64,000 nt of DNA from CAYJPV01 sp964372095 (lineage in GTDB: Bacteria > Acidobacteriota > Vicinamibacteria > Vicinamibacterales > JAKQTR01): positions 248,001-312,000 of the forward strand of contig CAYJPV010000001.1 in the NCBI GenBank assembly GCA_964372095.1. The letters run 5' to 3'. Of the stretch, positions 25,972 to 34,401 are shown piece after piece. The notes beneath the pieces were generated by a model, which was not told the DNA's origin, made no database searches, and was given only the letters and a program-made list of their open reading frames with translations. The translations under genes and the position numbers were made by a program. The stretch's first letter is position 1. The number at the start of each line of letters is the position of its first letter.

Positions 25972-26952
25972 GTGGTTGAGCTGGCAGGGCTGGCCATCCT
26001 CCACGGGTGCATCGCTGCTGGCTTCGCTGAAGGCCTCCTGCGCACCTGGCGTGTGCGTACGCCGGAACTGCGCCTCGCCGTGCGGACGCTCGCCCTTCTC
26101 GCGCCCTTCGTGTCCGTCCCGCTGGCCTGCTGGGCAGCGCCGTTCCGCGAGTCGGAGGCCATGCAGGTCCAGTGGGCCCTCTACTCCGGTGCCAGCTGGG
26201 ACAACCTGCGCCTCGCCGGCACGCCGCTGTCGACCGTGGCCACGGCGGTGATGGCCGCCGCAGGATGTCTGCTCTTCGCCCGGGACACGCTGCCGTTCCT
26301 CGCACGTCGCATCCGCCGCGCCAGCGACGAAGACGTGCTGCCGTCTTCGCACCCGGCCACCCGCCGGATGGCGGCGGCGCTGTCCGCCCTGCCCGACAGC
26401 CGCCGCGCCATCGACCCGTCGGTCACGATCCTGGATACCGATGCCGCCGTGCTCTACTGCTCCGGCCTTCAGTATCCGGCCCTCACGGTGTCGCTGGGCG
26501 CCCTCGACCGCCTCGATGACGACGCGCTGCGCGCCGCCGTCGCCCATGAACTCGAACACGTCCGCCGCCGGGACCCGGCCCTCGGCTGGCTGCTGATGGC
26601 GATCCGGACGCTGCAGGCATTCAACCCGGCCACACAGGTCGGCGGACGCCAGATCGTGGAAGAAATCGAGCATCGGGCCGACATGGCCGTCGCCAGGCTT
26701 GGCCTCGGCCAGCCGCTCGCCCGCGCCATCGCCACCTTGTCGGCCAGCGACCTGCGCACCGAATCGGACCTGGCCGCCTCCGACCGGCGGCTGGCGTTCG
26801 TGTCGGCGCTGGCCGAACGCGCCGCGGCCCGCGCCACCGACCACCGCTGCGCGCGCCTGCTGCGGCGCCCGGAGGCCCCGCCGGCGGCCCAGGCGTTCCT
26901 TACCGCCATGGCCGCCGCGTGCCTGGCCCTGCTCCTGCTCTTCGTGGTGTAG
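25972..26952 (+). CDS. M56-like membrane metallopeptidase
   Basis: A 326-residue protein with hydrophobic N-terminal segments, a soluble domain and a C-terminal helix (FLTAMAAACLALLLLFVV). It carries VAHELEHVRRRDP, a zinc HExxH motif, followed about 50 residues on by EEIEHRADMAVA with the likely third ligand (Glu). This is the pattern of M56/BlaR1-type and M48-type membrane peptidases. The start is a GTG four bases after the cytochrome b stop. There is no BlaI-type repressor or beta-lactamase gene next to it. The next gene encodes a small anchored periplasmic protein, which could be its partner or substrate (inference). Confidence 0.75.
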   Translation: MVELAGLAILHGCIAAGFAEGLLRTWRVRTPELRLAVRTLALLAPFVSVPLACWAAPFRESEAMQVQWALYSGASWDNLRLAGTPLSTVATAVMAAAGCLLFARDTLPFLARRIRRASDEDVLPSSHPATRRMAAALSALPDSRRAIDPSVTILDTDAAVLYCSGLQYPALTVSLGALDRLDDDALRAAVAHELEHVRRRDPALGWLLMAIRTLQAFNPATQVGGRQIVEEIEHRADMAVARLGLGQPLARAIATLSASDLRTESDLAASDRRLAFVSALAERAAARATDHRCARLLRRPEAPPAAQAFLTAMAAACLALLLLFVV

Positions 26953-26960
26953 GACACGTG

Positions 26961-27503
26961 ATGGCACACCTCCTCCGGACCGTCGGCCAGCTCGTCGTCG
27001 TAACCGCCATCGCCGCCGTCGGTCTGCGCGCCTTCGACAGCGTGCCGCGGCTCCTGACCGGCCTGCCGCGTGGCGTGACCCAGGTCCGGTCGCTCGAGGC
27101 GCTCCAGCTGCGCACCGGATTCGCCCTCCCCATGCCGGCGTACTTCCCGTCGGCGCTCGAGTGGCCCCCGCAGGACATCCGGATCTATCGTGGACAGGAC
27201 ATCGCGGTGATCGTGCGGCAACGCGCCACGGACGAGCCTGCGCTGATCGTCGCCAGCGCCCCGTCCGGCGCCGGCGGCGTCCAGGCCCCCGCGCTGCCCC
27301 CGGCCACGGTGCTGCAGACGACCGACGTGCCCGTCGGCGGGGGAACCGCTATCCGGGTCCAGCGCGTCGAAGACGAGGCCCGTGTCGTGTGGCACCAGGC
27401 CACGTGGCGCCAGGCAGGCCGGCTCACGATCGTCCGTTACCGAGGGACCGTGGACGAACTGATGCGTATCGCAGAGAGCCTCATGGCAAGGAGCGAACGA
27501 TGA
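26961..27503 (+). CDS. Small membrane-anchored extracytoplasmic protein, unknown
   Basis: 180 residues with one N-terminal hydrophobic helix (QLVVVTAIAAVGLRAF) that is either a signal peptide or an anchor. A soluble domain follows, with ALPMPAYFPSALEWPP and several short beta-strand-like segments (DIAVIVRQR, PALIVASAP, TAIRVQRV). I recognise no family. It starts nine bases after the peptidase gene and its TGA overlaps the ATG of the sensor kinase, so it is translated in the same operon. A role as a sensor accessory or as a peptidase-controlled regulator is possible but unproven. Confidence 0.65.
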   Translation: MAHLLRTVGQLVVVTAIAAVGLRAFDSVPRLLTGLPRGVTQVRSLEALQLRTGFALPMPAYFPSALEWPPQDIRIYRGQDIAVIVRQRATDEPALIVASAPSGAGGVQAPALPPATVLQTTDVPVGGGTAIRVQRVEDEARVVWHQATWRQAGRLTIVRYRGTVDELMRIAESLMARSER

Positions 27504-29386
27504 GCCGCGCGGCGTCACGGACCACCAATCGCAGCATTCAGGCCCGGGTGATGGTCCTGGTCGCCTCCGGCGTCCTGACGTCGATCCTCGTCCCCGGCTG
27601 GGTGGCCTGGAAGGCGCTCGACGAAGTCGAGGCGCAGACCGTCATCGCGCACCAACGCGACGCCGTGACGGCGGCGCACCACGTCGAGAACGTGCTCCAG
27701 CGGGAATGGACCAAGCTGCAGGAGATCGCCACGGCCCCCCTGCCGCGTACGGCCATGCCGGCCGCACCCGCGCCGGGGCCCGAGGCGGGCACGGTGCCGG
27801 ACCCAGGCGCTTCGCCCTCCCAGATTCTGCGGTCGGTCTATTTCCGCGCCGAGTTGATGGAGCGCACGTTCCTGACGGACGAACTGGGGCGCGTCATCGC
27901 CGCTGAACCCGCCACGGCCAGCGCCCTCGGCCAGACGATTCCCGACGCGGCCGGGGTCCTGCAATCGGGCCGGCCGGGCGCATCGCGCGTCGTGACGAAC
28001 GGGTCGGGCATGTGGTTCCACCTCATGGTGCCCGTGCGCGACTGGCAGGGGCGCGTGATCGGCGTCGCTGGCGGCACCGTCAACTCACGAGGCGAACGAA
28101 TGGCGGCCGTCCTGCGTGAACACGCCACCACCGCCGGCACCTGTGTCCAGGTCATCGACGCCGCCGGCCGGGTCGTCGCCGGCACGCTGGACGGCGACGA
28201 TGGGACGGCGGCCAAGCACCATCAACTGATCGCCAGCCACATCCGGGACAGGCGCGTCCTGAGCGGCTCGTGCCGCACGTGCCATGGCCGTTCCCGACCG
28301 GCGCAGGCGGTCATGGCCATGGCCCCGTTGCGGCCGGTCGCGTGGGCCGTCTGCCTGAAGACCCCGCAGTCCCCCGCGCTCGCCCGGAGCAGCACCTTGC
28401 GCAACACCCTGCTCTGGCTTGGGCCCGTCGTCATGGCGTTCGGGCTGCTGTTCGCCTACGGTGCCGCCCAGAGCGTGCTGCGCCCCGTGCGCATCCTGAC
28501 CCGGGCGTCCGAACGGATCGCGTCCGGCACCCTCACCGAGGTGATTCCCGACCTCGGCCGGGATGAACTGGGACGCCTCGGACGGTCGCTCGACCGTATG
28601 CGGGCCGCGCTGAAAGCGTCCATCGACACGGTGGAAGACGCCAACGCCAGCCTGGAGCGCCGCGTCGAAGACCGCACGCGCGATCTCAAAGCGCTCTCGC
28701 AGCAACTCGCCGACCGCGAAGAAGCCCGTGCCCGCCTGCTGCGCCAGGTCATCACCGCCCAGGAAGACGAACGCAAGCGCCTTGCCCGGGAGTTGCACGA
28801 CGAAACCTGTCAGACCATCAGCGCCCTGGCCATGCGGCTCGGCAGCCTGACCCAACGGGAAGGCCCGACCGCGCCGGAGCTCCTCGACGCGCGTGCGCTG
28901 GCCGTACGTGCCCTGGACGAGCTGCATCGCCTGATCTACGACTTGAGGCCGTCGGTGCTGGACGATCTGGGCCTCTGGTCGGCCATCCGGTGGTACGCGG
29001 AACGGCAGCTGAGCCCTCGCGGCGTGGCCGTCCGCTGTGAGTTCGCCGATGTCGACCGGCGCCTGCCTGCGCTGTACGAGACGGCGCTGTTCCGGGTATC
29101 GCAGGAAGCCATCAGCAACATCGCCAAACACGCCGATGCGGAACAGGTGCTGATCCAGGGCCAGATCCGGGGAGACGTGCTGACCATCGAAATCGAAGAC
29201 GACGGCAAGGGATTCGACCCCGCCGTGGCCCGGTCCCCCGGCCCCGACGGGCACGGATGGGGCCTGCTCGGCATCACCGAGCGCGTGGATGCCCTGGGCG
29301 GACACGTCGAGATTGACAGCGCGCCCGACCAGGGAGTCAGAATGGTCGTCACCGTCACGCTTCCAGCGGAGACCCCACGTGTCTAA
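27500..29386 (+). CDS. Sensor histidine kinase of NarX/DesK type with a c-type haem motif in its sensor domain
   Basis: 628 residues, preceded by AAGGAG. Order: transmembrane helix (about 17-40), extracytoplasmic sensor domain (about 41-300) containing a CXXCH site at 258-262 (SGSCRTCHG), second transmembrane helix (about 303-325), HAMP (325-380), coiled coil, and HisKA_3 domain. The phospho-acceptor is H433 (ARELHDETCQ), followed by an HATPase domain (ISNIAKHADAE, DDGKGFDP, GLLGITERV). The haem motif lies on the periplasmic side, where c-type haem is attached, so the kinase may sense redox state or a gas. It overlaps its response regulator gene by 8 bases and shares an operon with the nine-haem cytochrome. 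Confidence 0.88.
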   Translation: MSRAASRTTNRSIQARVMVLVASGVLTSILVPGWVAWKALDEVEAQTVIAHQRDAVTAAHHVENVLQREWTKLQEIATAPLPRTAMPAAPAPGPEAGTVPDPGASPSQILRSVYFRAELMERTFLTDELGRVIAAEPATASALGQTIPDAAGVLQSGRPGASRVVTNGSGMWFHLMVPVRDWQGRVIGVAGGTVNSRGERMAAVLREHATTAGTCVQVIDAAGRVVAGTLDGDDGTAAKHHQLIASHIRDRRVLSGSCRTCHGRSRPAQAVMAMAPLRPVAWAVCLKTPQSPALARSSTLRNTLLWLGPVVMAFGLLFAYGAAQSVLRPVRILTRASERIASGTLTEVIPDLGRDELGRLGRSLDRMRAALKASIDTVEDANASLERRVEDRTRDLKALSQQLADREEARARLLRQVITAQEDERKRLARELHDETCQTISALAMRLGSLTQREGPTAPELLDARALAVRALDELHRLIYDLRPSVLDDLGLWSAIRWYAERQLSPRGVAVRCEFADVDRRLPALYETALFRVSQEAISNIAKHADAEQVLIQGQIRGDVLTIEIEDDGKGFDPAVARSPGPDGHGWGLLGITERVDALGGHVEIDSAPDQGVRMVVTVTLPAETPRV

Positions 29387-30032
29387 GATTCGCGTCGTGA
29401 TTGCCGACGATCACGCCATCGTCCGCGAAGGCGTCAAAGCGCTGATTGGGCTGGCCGACGATATCGAGGTCGTCGGCGAAGCCGCCGACGGCCGGGAGGC
29501 CATCGCGCGCGTCAGCGAGTGCGAGCCGGACGTCGTCCTGATGGACATCGCCATGCCCGACCTCGGCGGACTCGAGGCCACGGTCGAAATCCGCAAGCAA
29601 CATCCGCGGACGCGCATCCTCGTGCTGTCGCAGTACGAAGACCGCGAGTACATCAGGCGTTTCCTGAAAGCCGGGGTCTCGGGGTACGTCCTCAAGAAGT
29701 CCGCAGGCAGCGACCTCACGGCCGCCATCCGGGCCGTGCATCGCGGCGGGCTCGTGCTCGACCCGGATGTGGCCCGGGAGGCCATGAACGAACGCGCGTC
29801 GGACGCGCACGGGCAGGCCGACCCCTACGACACGCTGACCGACCGCGAGAAACAGGTGCTCAAGCTGGTCGCCGAAGGCCGCAGCAACAAGGACGTGGCC
29901 GATCTGCTGGGCATCAGCGTGAAGACCGCGATGTCCCATCGCGAGCACATCATGGAGAAGCTGGACCTCCATAGCCGGACCGAGCTGATCCGGTTTGCCA
30001 TCAAACAGGGCATCATCAGGGTTGAAGACTGA
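29379..30032 (+). CDS. NarL/LuxR-family response regulator
   Basis: 217 residues: receiver domain with acidic pocket D10-D11 and phospho-acceptor D56 (VVLMDIAMPD), conserved Lys in YVLKKSAG, and a C-terminal LuxR helix-turn-helix (TLTDREKQVLKLVAEGRSNKDVA). The GTG at 29379 is inside the last codons of the kinase gene and is chosen because the receiver starts immediately after it. It is the cognate partner of the haem-motif kinase. Targets are unknown; they may include genes in this block. Confidence 0.93.
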   Translation: MSKIRVVIADDHAIVREGVKALIGLADDIEVVGEAADGREAIARVSECEPDVVLMDIAMPDLGGLEATVEIRKQHPRTRILVLSQYEDREYIRRFLKAGVSGYVLKKSAGSDLTAAIRAVHRGGLVLDPDVAREAMNERASDAHGQADPYDTLTDREKQVLKLVAEGRSNKDVADLLGISVKTAMSHREHIMEKLDLHSRTELIRFAIKQGIIRVED

Positions 30033-30067
30033 TACGCTGGCTGCGCTGCTGAGAAGGACACACGGAC

Positions 30068-30616
30068 ATGCACCCCTGGCACGACATCTACGTTGACGAC
30101 CACCTGATCGAACACGAATTCCCCGTGGTGATCGAAGTCCCCATGGGCAGCAAGAACAAGTACGAACTCGACAAGGAGATCGGCCTGCTCCGCCTCGACC
30201 GTGTGCTGTACGGCGCCGTCCACTACCCCGCCAACTACGGGTTCATTCCCCGGACGTTCTGTGACGACGGCGACCCGCTCGACGCCCTCGTCCTCGGCCA
30301 GGAGCCGGTTCACCCGCTCACCATCGTCGAAGCCAGGGCCATCGGGGTCATGCGCATGCGCGACGAGAAGGGCCTCGACGACAAGATCCTGGCCGTGTCG
30401 GTCAAGGACCCCGCCGTTAACGAGTACTCCGATCACTCCCAGCTGCCGGGGTTCCTCACCAAAGAAATCCAGCGCTTCTTCCAGGACTACAAGGTCCTCG
30501 AGCACAAACAGGTCGAAGTCGAAGACTTCATCGGCCCGCAGGACGCTATCCGCATCCTGCGTGAGTCGCTCAACCTCTACCGGCAGCTGCGGCGGGGCGA
30601 GTTGAAGAAACGCTGA
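30068..30616 (+). CDS. ppa: Inorganic pyrophosphatase (family I)
   Basis: The cytosolic enzyme hydrolyses pyrophosphate and drives biosynthesis. In 182 residues it shows the family I active site DDGDPLDALVL, VLYGAVHYPANYGFIP and KDPAVNEY. A GAGAAGG lies upstream of the ATG. It follows the response regulator by 35 bases and could be read through from it. It is a housekeeping enzyme with no obvious link to the redox genes around it. Confidence 0.95.
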   Translation: MHPWHDIYVDDHLIEHEFPVVIEVPMGSKNKYELDKEIGLLRLDRVLYGAVHYPANYGFIPRTFCDDGDPLDALVLGQEPVHPLTIVEARAIGVMRMRDEKGLDDKILAVSVKDPAVNEYSDHSQLPGFLTKEIQRFFQDYKVLEHKQVEVEDFIGPQDAIRILRESLNLYRQLRRGELKKR

Positions 30617-30698
30617 CGGCCGCCGGATTTCCGCAAGAAGACCCCGCCGGCCTCCGCCAGGATGGCTGTGAATGGCCTCAATATTGGGGTTTTCTACA

Positions 30699-30714
30699 TG
30701 GCAGTTGAATTGCT
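30699..30714 (+). promoter_or_regulatory. Sigma-54 promoter for the kinase-amzA-activator operon
   Basis: TGGCAGTTGAATTGCT has invariant GG and GC at the correct spacing and matches the sigma-54 consensus. The predicted start is near 30726, about 120 bases before the kinase gene. The 30617-30846 gap otherwise contains only a short CCTCAATATTGGGG near-palindrome at 30677-30690. Confidence 0.75.
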
Positions 30715-30846
30715 CTACAGTTCTGAGGCCAGGTGTATATGCGACGGTGCCCCCCCGTCGTGTGCCATTCCCGCCCGCGGCCATCCCAGGCCCTGAGGTC
30801 ACGCCAGCCGCGTGACCCCAGGCGCACTTCAGCGTGGGGGTTCACG

Positions 30847-32457
30847 ATGCCGTACTCGTCCGTCCCGTGGTGGAACCGGCTGGCGTTCAGGCTGACCGCC
30901 GCGGTGGCTGCCACCACGCTGGCCGTCGTCGGGACCGCCGCGTTCCTCTACCTGCGGGCGCAGCAACGCCACATCGTCGCTGAAGTCGTCCGGGGGGCGG
31001 CGCTGGTCAGCGACACGGTCAAGAGCGCGACGTACCACGACATGCTGGCGGACCGCCGGGACAGTGCGTACCAGTCGATGCAGGCCGTCAGCCAGCAGGC
31101 TGGCATCGAACGTGTCCGGTTCTTCAACAAGGAAGGCCGCGTCACCTTCTCGACCGAAAGCCGCGAGACCGGTCTGCTCGTCGACAAGAACGCGGAAGCC
31201 TGCTACCTGTGCCACGAAGCCGGCCAGCCGCTGGAGCGCCTGAGCCGCGAGGAGCGCCACCGGATCTACCGGGTCGGCGAACACCGCGTGCTGGCCATGG
31301 TCACGCCGATCTACAACGAGCCGGCGTGCTCGAACGCCACCTGCCACGCGCACCCGCCGGAAAAGCGGGTGCTCGGCGTCATCGACGTCGGCATCTCCCT
31401 GAAGGAGATCGACGCGGACGTGACGAGGGTCACCCGGCAGAGCGCGCTGGCGTCGCTGCTCTCCGTCGTCGCCGTGGCCTTGTTCGCGGTGTTCCTGACG
31501 CAGCGGACGGTGGTCCGCCCCGTGCGCAAGCTGGTGGTCGCCACCCAAGGCCTGGCCTCGGGCGACTTTGCCCAGGAGGTGCAGGTAGCGTCCTCCGACG
31601 AAATCGGGGCGCTGGGGCAATCGTTCAACGAAATGATCGACGTGCTCGGCAAGGCCCGGGCGGACCGGTTGCACCTGCTGCACACGCTCGAACAGCAGGT
31701 GGAAGACCGGACGGCGGCCCTCAAGCGGGCGCAGGATCAACTTGTCCAAACGGAGAAGCTGTCATCCCTGGGCCGCCTGGCGGCGTCCGTCGCCCACGAA
31801 ATCAACAACCCGCTCGCCGGGATTCTGACCTACGCCAAGCTGATGGTCCGGCTGCTCGATCGCGAACAGGTGGACGAGCAGACACGGACCACCTGTGTCC
31901 GGAACCTCAAGCTCGTGCAGCGCGAGACGGAACGATGCACGGCCATCGTGCGTAACCTGCTCGAGTTCGCCCGTCAGCGGCCCCTGGCGCTCAAGGACGT
32001 CGATGCCGCCGCGGTGCTCGAGGAGGCCTTGTCGCTGGTCAGTCACCAGGCCAAGCTGCAGGGCGTGACCATCGAACGGCAAGTCGCTCCCCTGCCCCAT
32101 CTCCTGGCGGATTTCGGTCAGTTGCGCCAGGCCTTCGTGAACATCGTGCTCAACGCCTGCGAAGCCATGGCGTCCGGAGGCACGGTACGCATCGAAGGCG
32201 TCCGGACCGCGGCGGGCGACGCGGTGGAGTTTGTCTTCGCCGACAACGGACCGGGCATTCCGCCTGACAAGCTGGCGAAGATCTTCGACCCGTTCTTCAC
32301 GACGAAAGAGAAGGGCACGGGGCTGGGGCTGTCCGTGGTCTACGGAATCGTGGAGCGCCATGGCGGGACGATCTCGGTGACCAGCCAGCTCGGCGAAGGG
32401 ACCACGTTCGTGATGCGATTACCGGTGGCTGGCACATCGCCGGCGGCGTTGGCCTAG
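30847..32457 (+). CDS. Sensor histidine kinase with two haem-type cysteine motifs in its sensor domain
   Basis: 536 residues: transmembrane helix (about 15-37), extracytoplasmic sensor (about 38-200), second helix (about 200-220), HAMP (220-275), HisKA with H317 (SVAHEINNPLAG) and HATPase (NIVLNACEAM, FADNGPGIPP, GTGLGLSVVYG). The sensor contains CYLCH at 119-123 and CSNATCH at 161-167 (CX4CH), both suited to covalent haem attachment, within a segment starting FFNKEGRVTFSTE. The kinase class is that of NtrB-like partners of sigma-54 activators, and such an activator is encoded two genes on. Redox or gas sensing is inferred. Confidence 0.88.
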   Translation: MPYSSVPWWNRLAFRLTAAVAATTLAVVGTAAFLYLRAQQRHIVAEVVRGAALVSDTVKSATYHDMLADRRDSAYQSMQAVSQQAGIERVRFFNKEGRVTFSTESRETGLLVDKNAEACYLCHEAGQPLERLSREERHRIYRVGEHRVLAMVTPIYNEPACSNATCHAHPPEKRVLGVIDVGISLKEIDADVTRVTRQSALASLLSVVAVALFAVFLTQRTVVRPVRKLVVATQGLASGDFAQEVQVASSDEIGALGQSFNEMIDVLGKARADRLHLLHTLEQQVEDRTAALKRAQDQLVQTEKLSSLGRLAASVAHEINNPLAGILTYAKLMVRLLDREQVDEQTRTTCVRNLKLVQRETERCTAIVRNLLEFARQRPLALKDVDAAAVLEEALSLVSHQAKLQGVTIERQVAPLPHLLADFGQLRQAFVNIVLNACEAMASGGTVRIEGVRTAAGDAVEFVFADNGPGIPPDKLAKIFDPFFTTKEKGTGLGLSVVYGIVERHGGTISVTSQLGEGTTFVMRLPVAGTSPAALA

Positions 32458-32459
32458 AC

Positions 32460-33014
32460 GTGGCGGCGGACGTACATCTCTGGTGGATCGGGGCCGACGC
32501 GGCCGACGACACCCTCATGGAGGAGGTGCGGAAGGCCGTGGAGCGGGCGTTCGGCCTGCGGGCCCGGCGCTACACCCATACCGACCGCCCCACGCACGCG
32601 TTCGACCCACGGCGGGGACAGCATTCGTCGACGCAGATCCTGAAGTGGCTGGTCGAACGCCCGCAGCCGGCGGGCCGGATCGTGGCGATGACGGACGTGG
32701 ATCTGTTCATTCCCGTCCTGACCTACGTGTATGGGGAAGCCCAGCTCGGCGGCCGAGCCGCTGTCGTGTCCACGGCGCGCCTGAGCTTCGACTTCGCGGC
32801 CATGGCGAACCCGTCGCTCCGCCTGGCCAGGGCCGTCAAGGAGACGATCCACGAACTCGGCCACACCTTCGGCCTGCTCCACTGCGACACGGCGAGTTGT
32901 GTCATGAGCCGGTCGGTCAGGCTGGTCGACGTGGACAGCAAGCAACCGGGCCTGTGCGAACCGTGCACGGCCTTGTACGGGGAATTGCGCCTGAAAGAAG
33001 GACACGATGAGTAA
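32460..33014 (+). CDS. amzA: Archaemetzincin-type zinc metalloprotease
   Basis: 184 residues with the full archaemetzincin signature: H131-E-L-G-H135-T-F-G-L-L-H141-C142, then C147, C166 and C169 (CVMSRSV and GLCEPC), which form a second zinc site. Archaemetzincins are found in archaea, some bacteria and vertebrates; their substrates are mostly unknown. The GTG start lies 2 bases after the kinase stop, and its end overlaps the activator gene by 8 bases. It is therefore translated as the middle gene of a kinase-protease-activator operon. No signal peptide is present, so it acts in the cytosol. Confidence 0.9.
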   Translation: MAADVHLWWIGADAADDTLMEEVRKAVERAFGLRARRYTHTDRPTHAFDPRRGQHSSTQILKWLVERPQPAGRIVAMTDVDLFIPVLTYVYGEAQLGGRAAVVSTARLSFDFAAMANPSLRLARAVKETIHELGHTFGLLHCDTASCVMSRSVRLVDVDSKQPGLCEPCTALYGELRLKEGHDE

Positions 33015-34383
33015 GGAACGGACCCGCGTCCTGGTAGTGGACGACGAAGAGATCGTGCGGGAATCCCTGTCCGGGTGGCTGATGAACGACGGGTACACCC
33101 TCGACACGGCACCGGACGGGCCGACCGCCATCGAGAAACTGAAGCAGGACCGCTGGTCCGTCATGCTGGTCGATCTCAAGATGCCGGGCATGGACGGCCT
33201 GCACGTGCTCGAGTCCGCCCGCAAGATCCAGCCCGACACGGCGGTCGTCATCATGACGGCGTATGCCACCGTCGAGACGGCCGTGGAAGCCATGAAGATC
33301 GGCGCCTACGATTACCTCGTCAAGCCGTTCGATCCCGAAGAACTGAGCCTGATGATGGTAAAGATCGTGGCCCAGCAGCAGCTGATTCGCGAGAACGTCC
33401 TGTTGCGAAAGGTGCTGAAACGCGAATACCGGTTCCGGGACATGCTGAGCAAGAGCCCGGCGATGCACAAGATTTTCGATCTCGCCCGCAGCGCGGCCCG
33501 CAGCCAGTCCACCGTGCTGATCCTCGGCGAAAGCGGGACCGGCAAAGAACTGCTCGCCCGCGCCATCCACGCCGAGAGTCCCCGGAAGTCCAATCCGTTC
33601 GTCGCCGTGTCGTGCGCTGCCCTCACCGAATCCCTGCTCGAGTCGGAGCTGTTCGGGCACGAGAAAGGGTCCTTCACCGGCGCGGTGGCGCGGCGGCGCG
33701 GCAAGTTCGAAGTGGCCAACGGCGGGACGATCTTCCTCGACGAGATCGGCGACATCAGCCAGAAGCTGCAGGTGGATCTGCTCCGCGTGCTCGAAGACCG
33801 GCGATTTTTCCGCGTCGGGGGTTCGGAATCGGTGGACGTGGATGTCCGCGTGATCGCCGCGACGAACCGCGATCTGAAGCGGGCCACGGACGAAGGGCGA
33901 TTCCGGGAAGACCTGTACTACCGGCTGAACGTCGTCCCGATCCTGCTGCCGCCGCTGCGCGATCGCCGTGAAGACCTCCCGCTACTCATCGATCACTTCC
34001 TCGAGCACCTCAGTGTCGAGATGAACAAACGTGTGGACGGCGTGCGGCCTGATACCTTGGCGCTCCTGATGAAACACGACTGGCCGGGCAACGTACGCGA
34101 GCTGCGCAACGTCCTGGAACGCGGCGTCGTCGTCTGCCAGGGGCCGCACCTGCTGCCCGAAGACCTCGGCCTCGTGCCTGCCGCCACCCGGCACGAACCC
34201 GTCGACACCAGCCTGACGCTCGACGAAGTCGAACGCCGGCACGTCGCGGCGGTCCTGCACCACGTCGGCGGCAATGTCACGCAAGCCGCGAGAATCCTGG
34301 ATATCGACCGCGTGACGCTCTACAACAAGATCCGCAAATACGGGTTGAGGCGCCACGACGAGGACACCGCGGGCACGCCCTGA
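33007..34383 (+). CDS. NtrC-family sigma-54-dependent response regulator
   Basis: 458 residues: receiver domain (D12, D13; phospho-acceptor D56 in LVDLKMPG), AAA+ domain with Walker A GESGTGKE, the sigma-54 contact loop GSFTGA, Walker B GTIFLDEIGD, and a Fis-type helix-turn-helix at the C-terminus (GNVTQAARILDIDRVTLYNKI). Ser replaces Ala/Glu in the second GAFTGA position, a tolerated variant. It is the likely partner of the haem-motif kinase in the same operon. It is also the best candidate to activate the three TGGCA-N6-TTGCT promoters found at 24135, 30699 and 36075, including its own. Confidence 0.95.
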   Translation: MSKERTRVLVVDDEEIVRESLSGWLMNDGYTLDTAPDGPTAIEKLKQDRWSVMLVDLKMPGMDGLHVLESARKIQPDTAVVIMTAYATVETAVEAMKIGAYDYLVKPFDPEELSLMMVKIVAQQQLIRENVLLRKVLKREYRFRDMLSKSPAMHKIFDLARSAARSQSTVLILGESGTGKELLARAIHAESPRKSNPFVAVSCAALTESLLESELFGHEKGSFTGAVARRRGKFEVANGGTIFLDEIGDISQKLQVDLLRVLEDRRFFRVGGSESVDVDVRVIAATNRDLKRATDEGRFREDLYYRLNVVPILLPPLRDRREDLPLLIDHFLEHLSVEMNKRVDGVRPDTLALLMKHDWPGNVRELRNVLERGVVVCQGPHLLPEDLGLVPAATRHEPVDTSLTLDEVERRHVAAVLHHVGGNVTQAARILDIDRVTLYNKIRKYGLRRHDEDTAGTP

Positions 34384-34401
34384 CGGCCGGCCCGCCCTCC
34401 A

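Noticed and set aside
25972..26952. BlaR1-type beta-lactam sensor
   Set aside because: There is no penicillin-binding domain, BlaI repressor or beta-lactamase gene; only the HExxH membrane peptidase part is shared.
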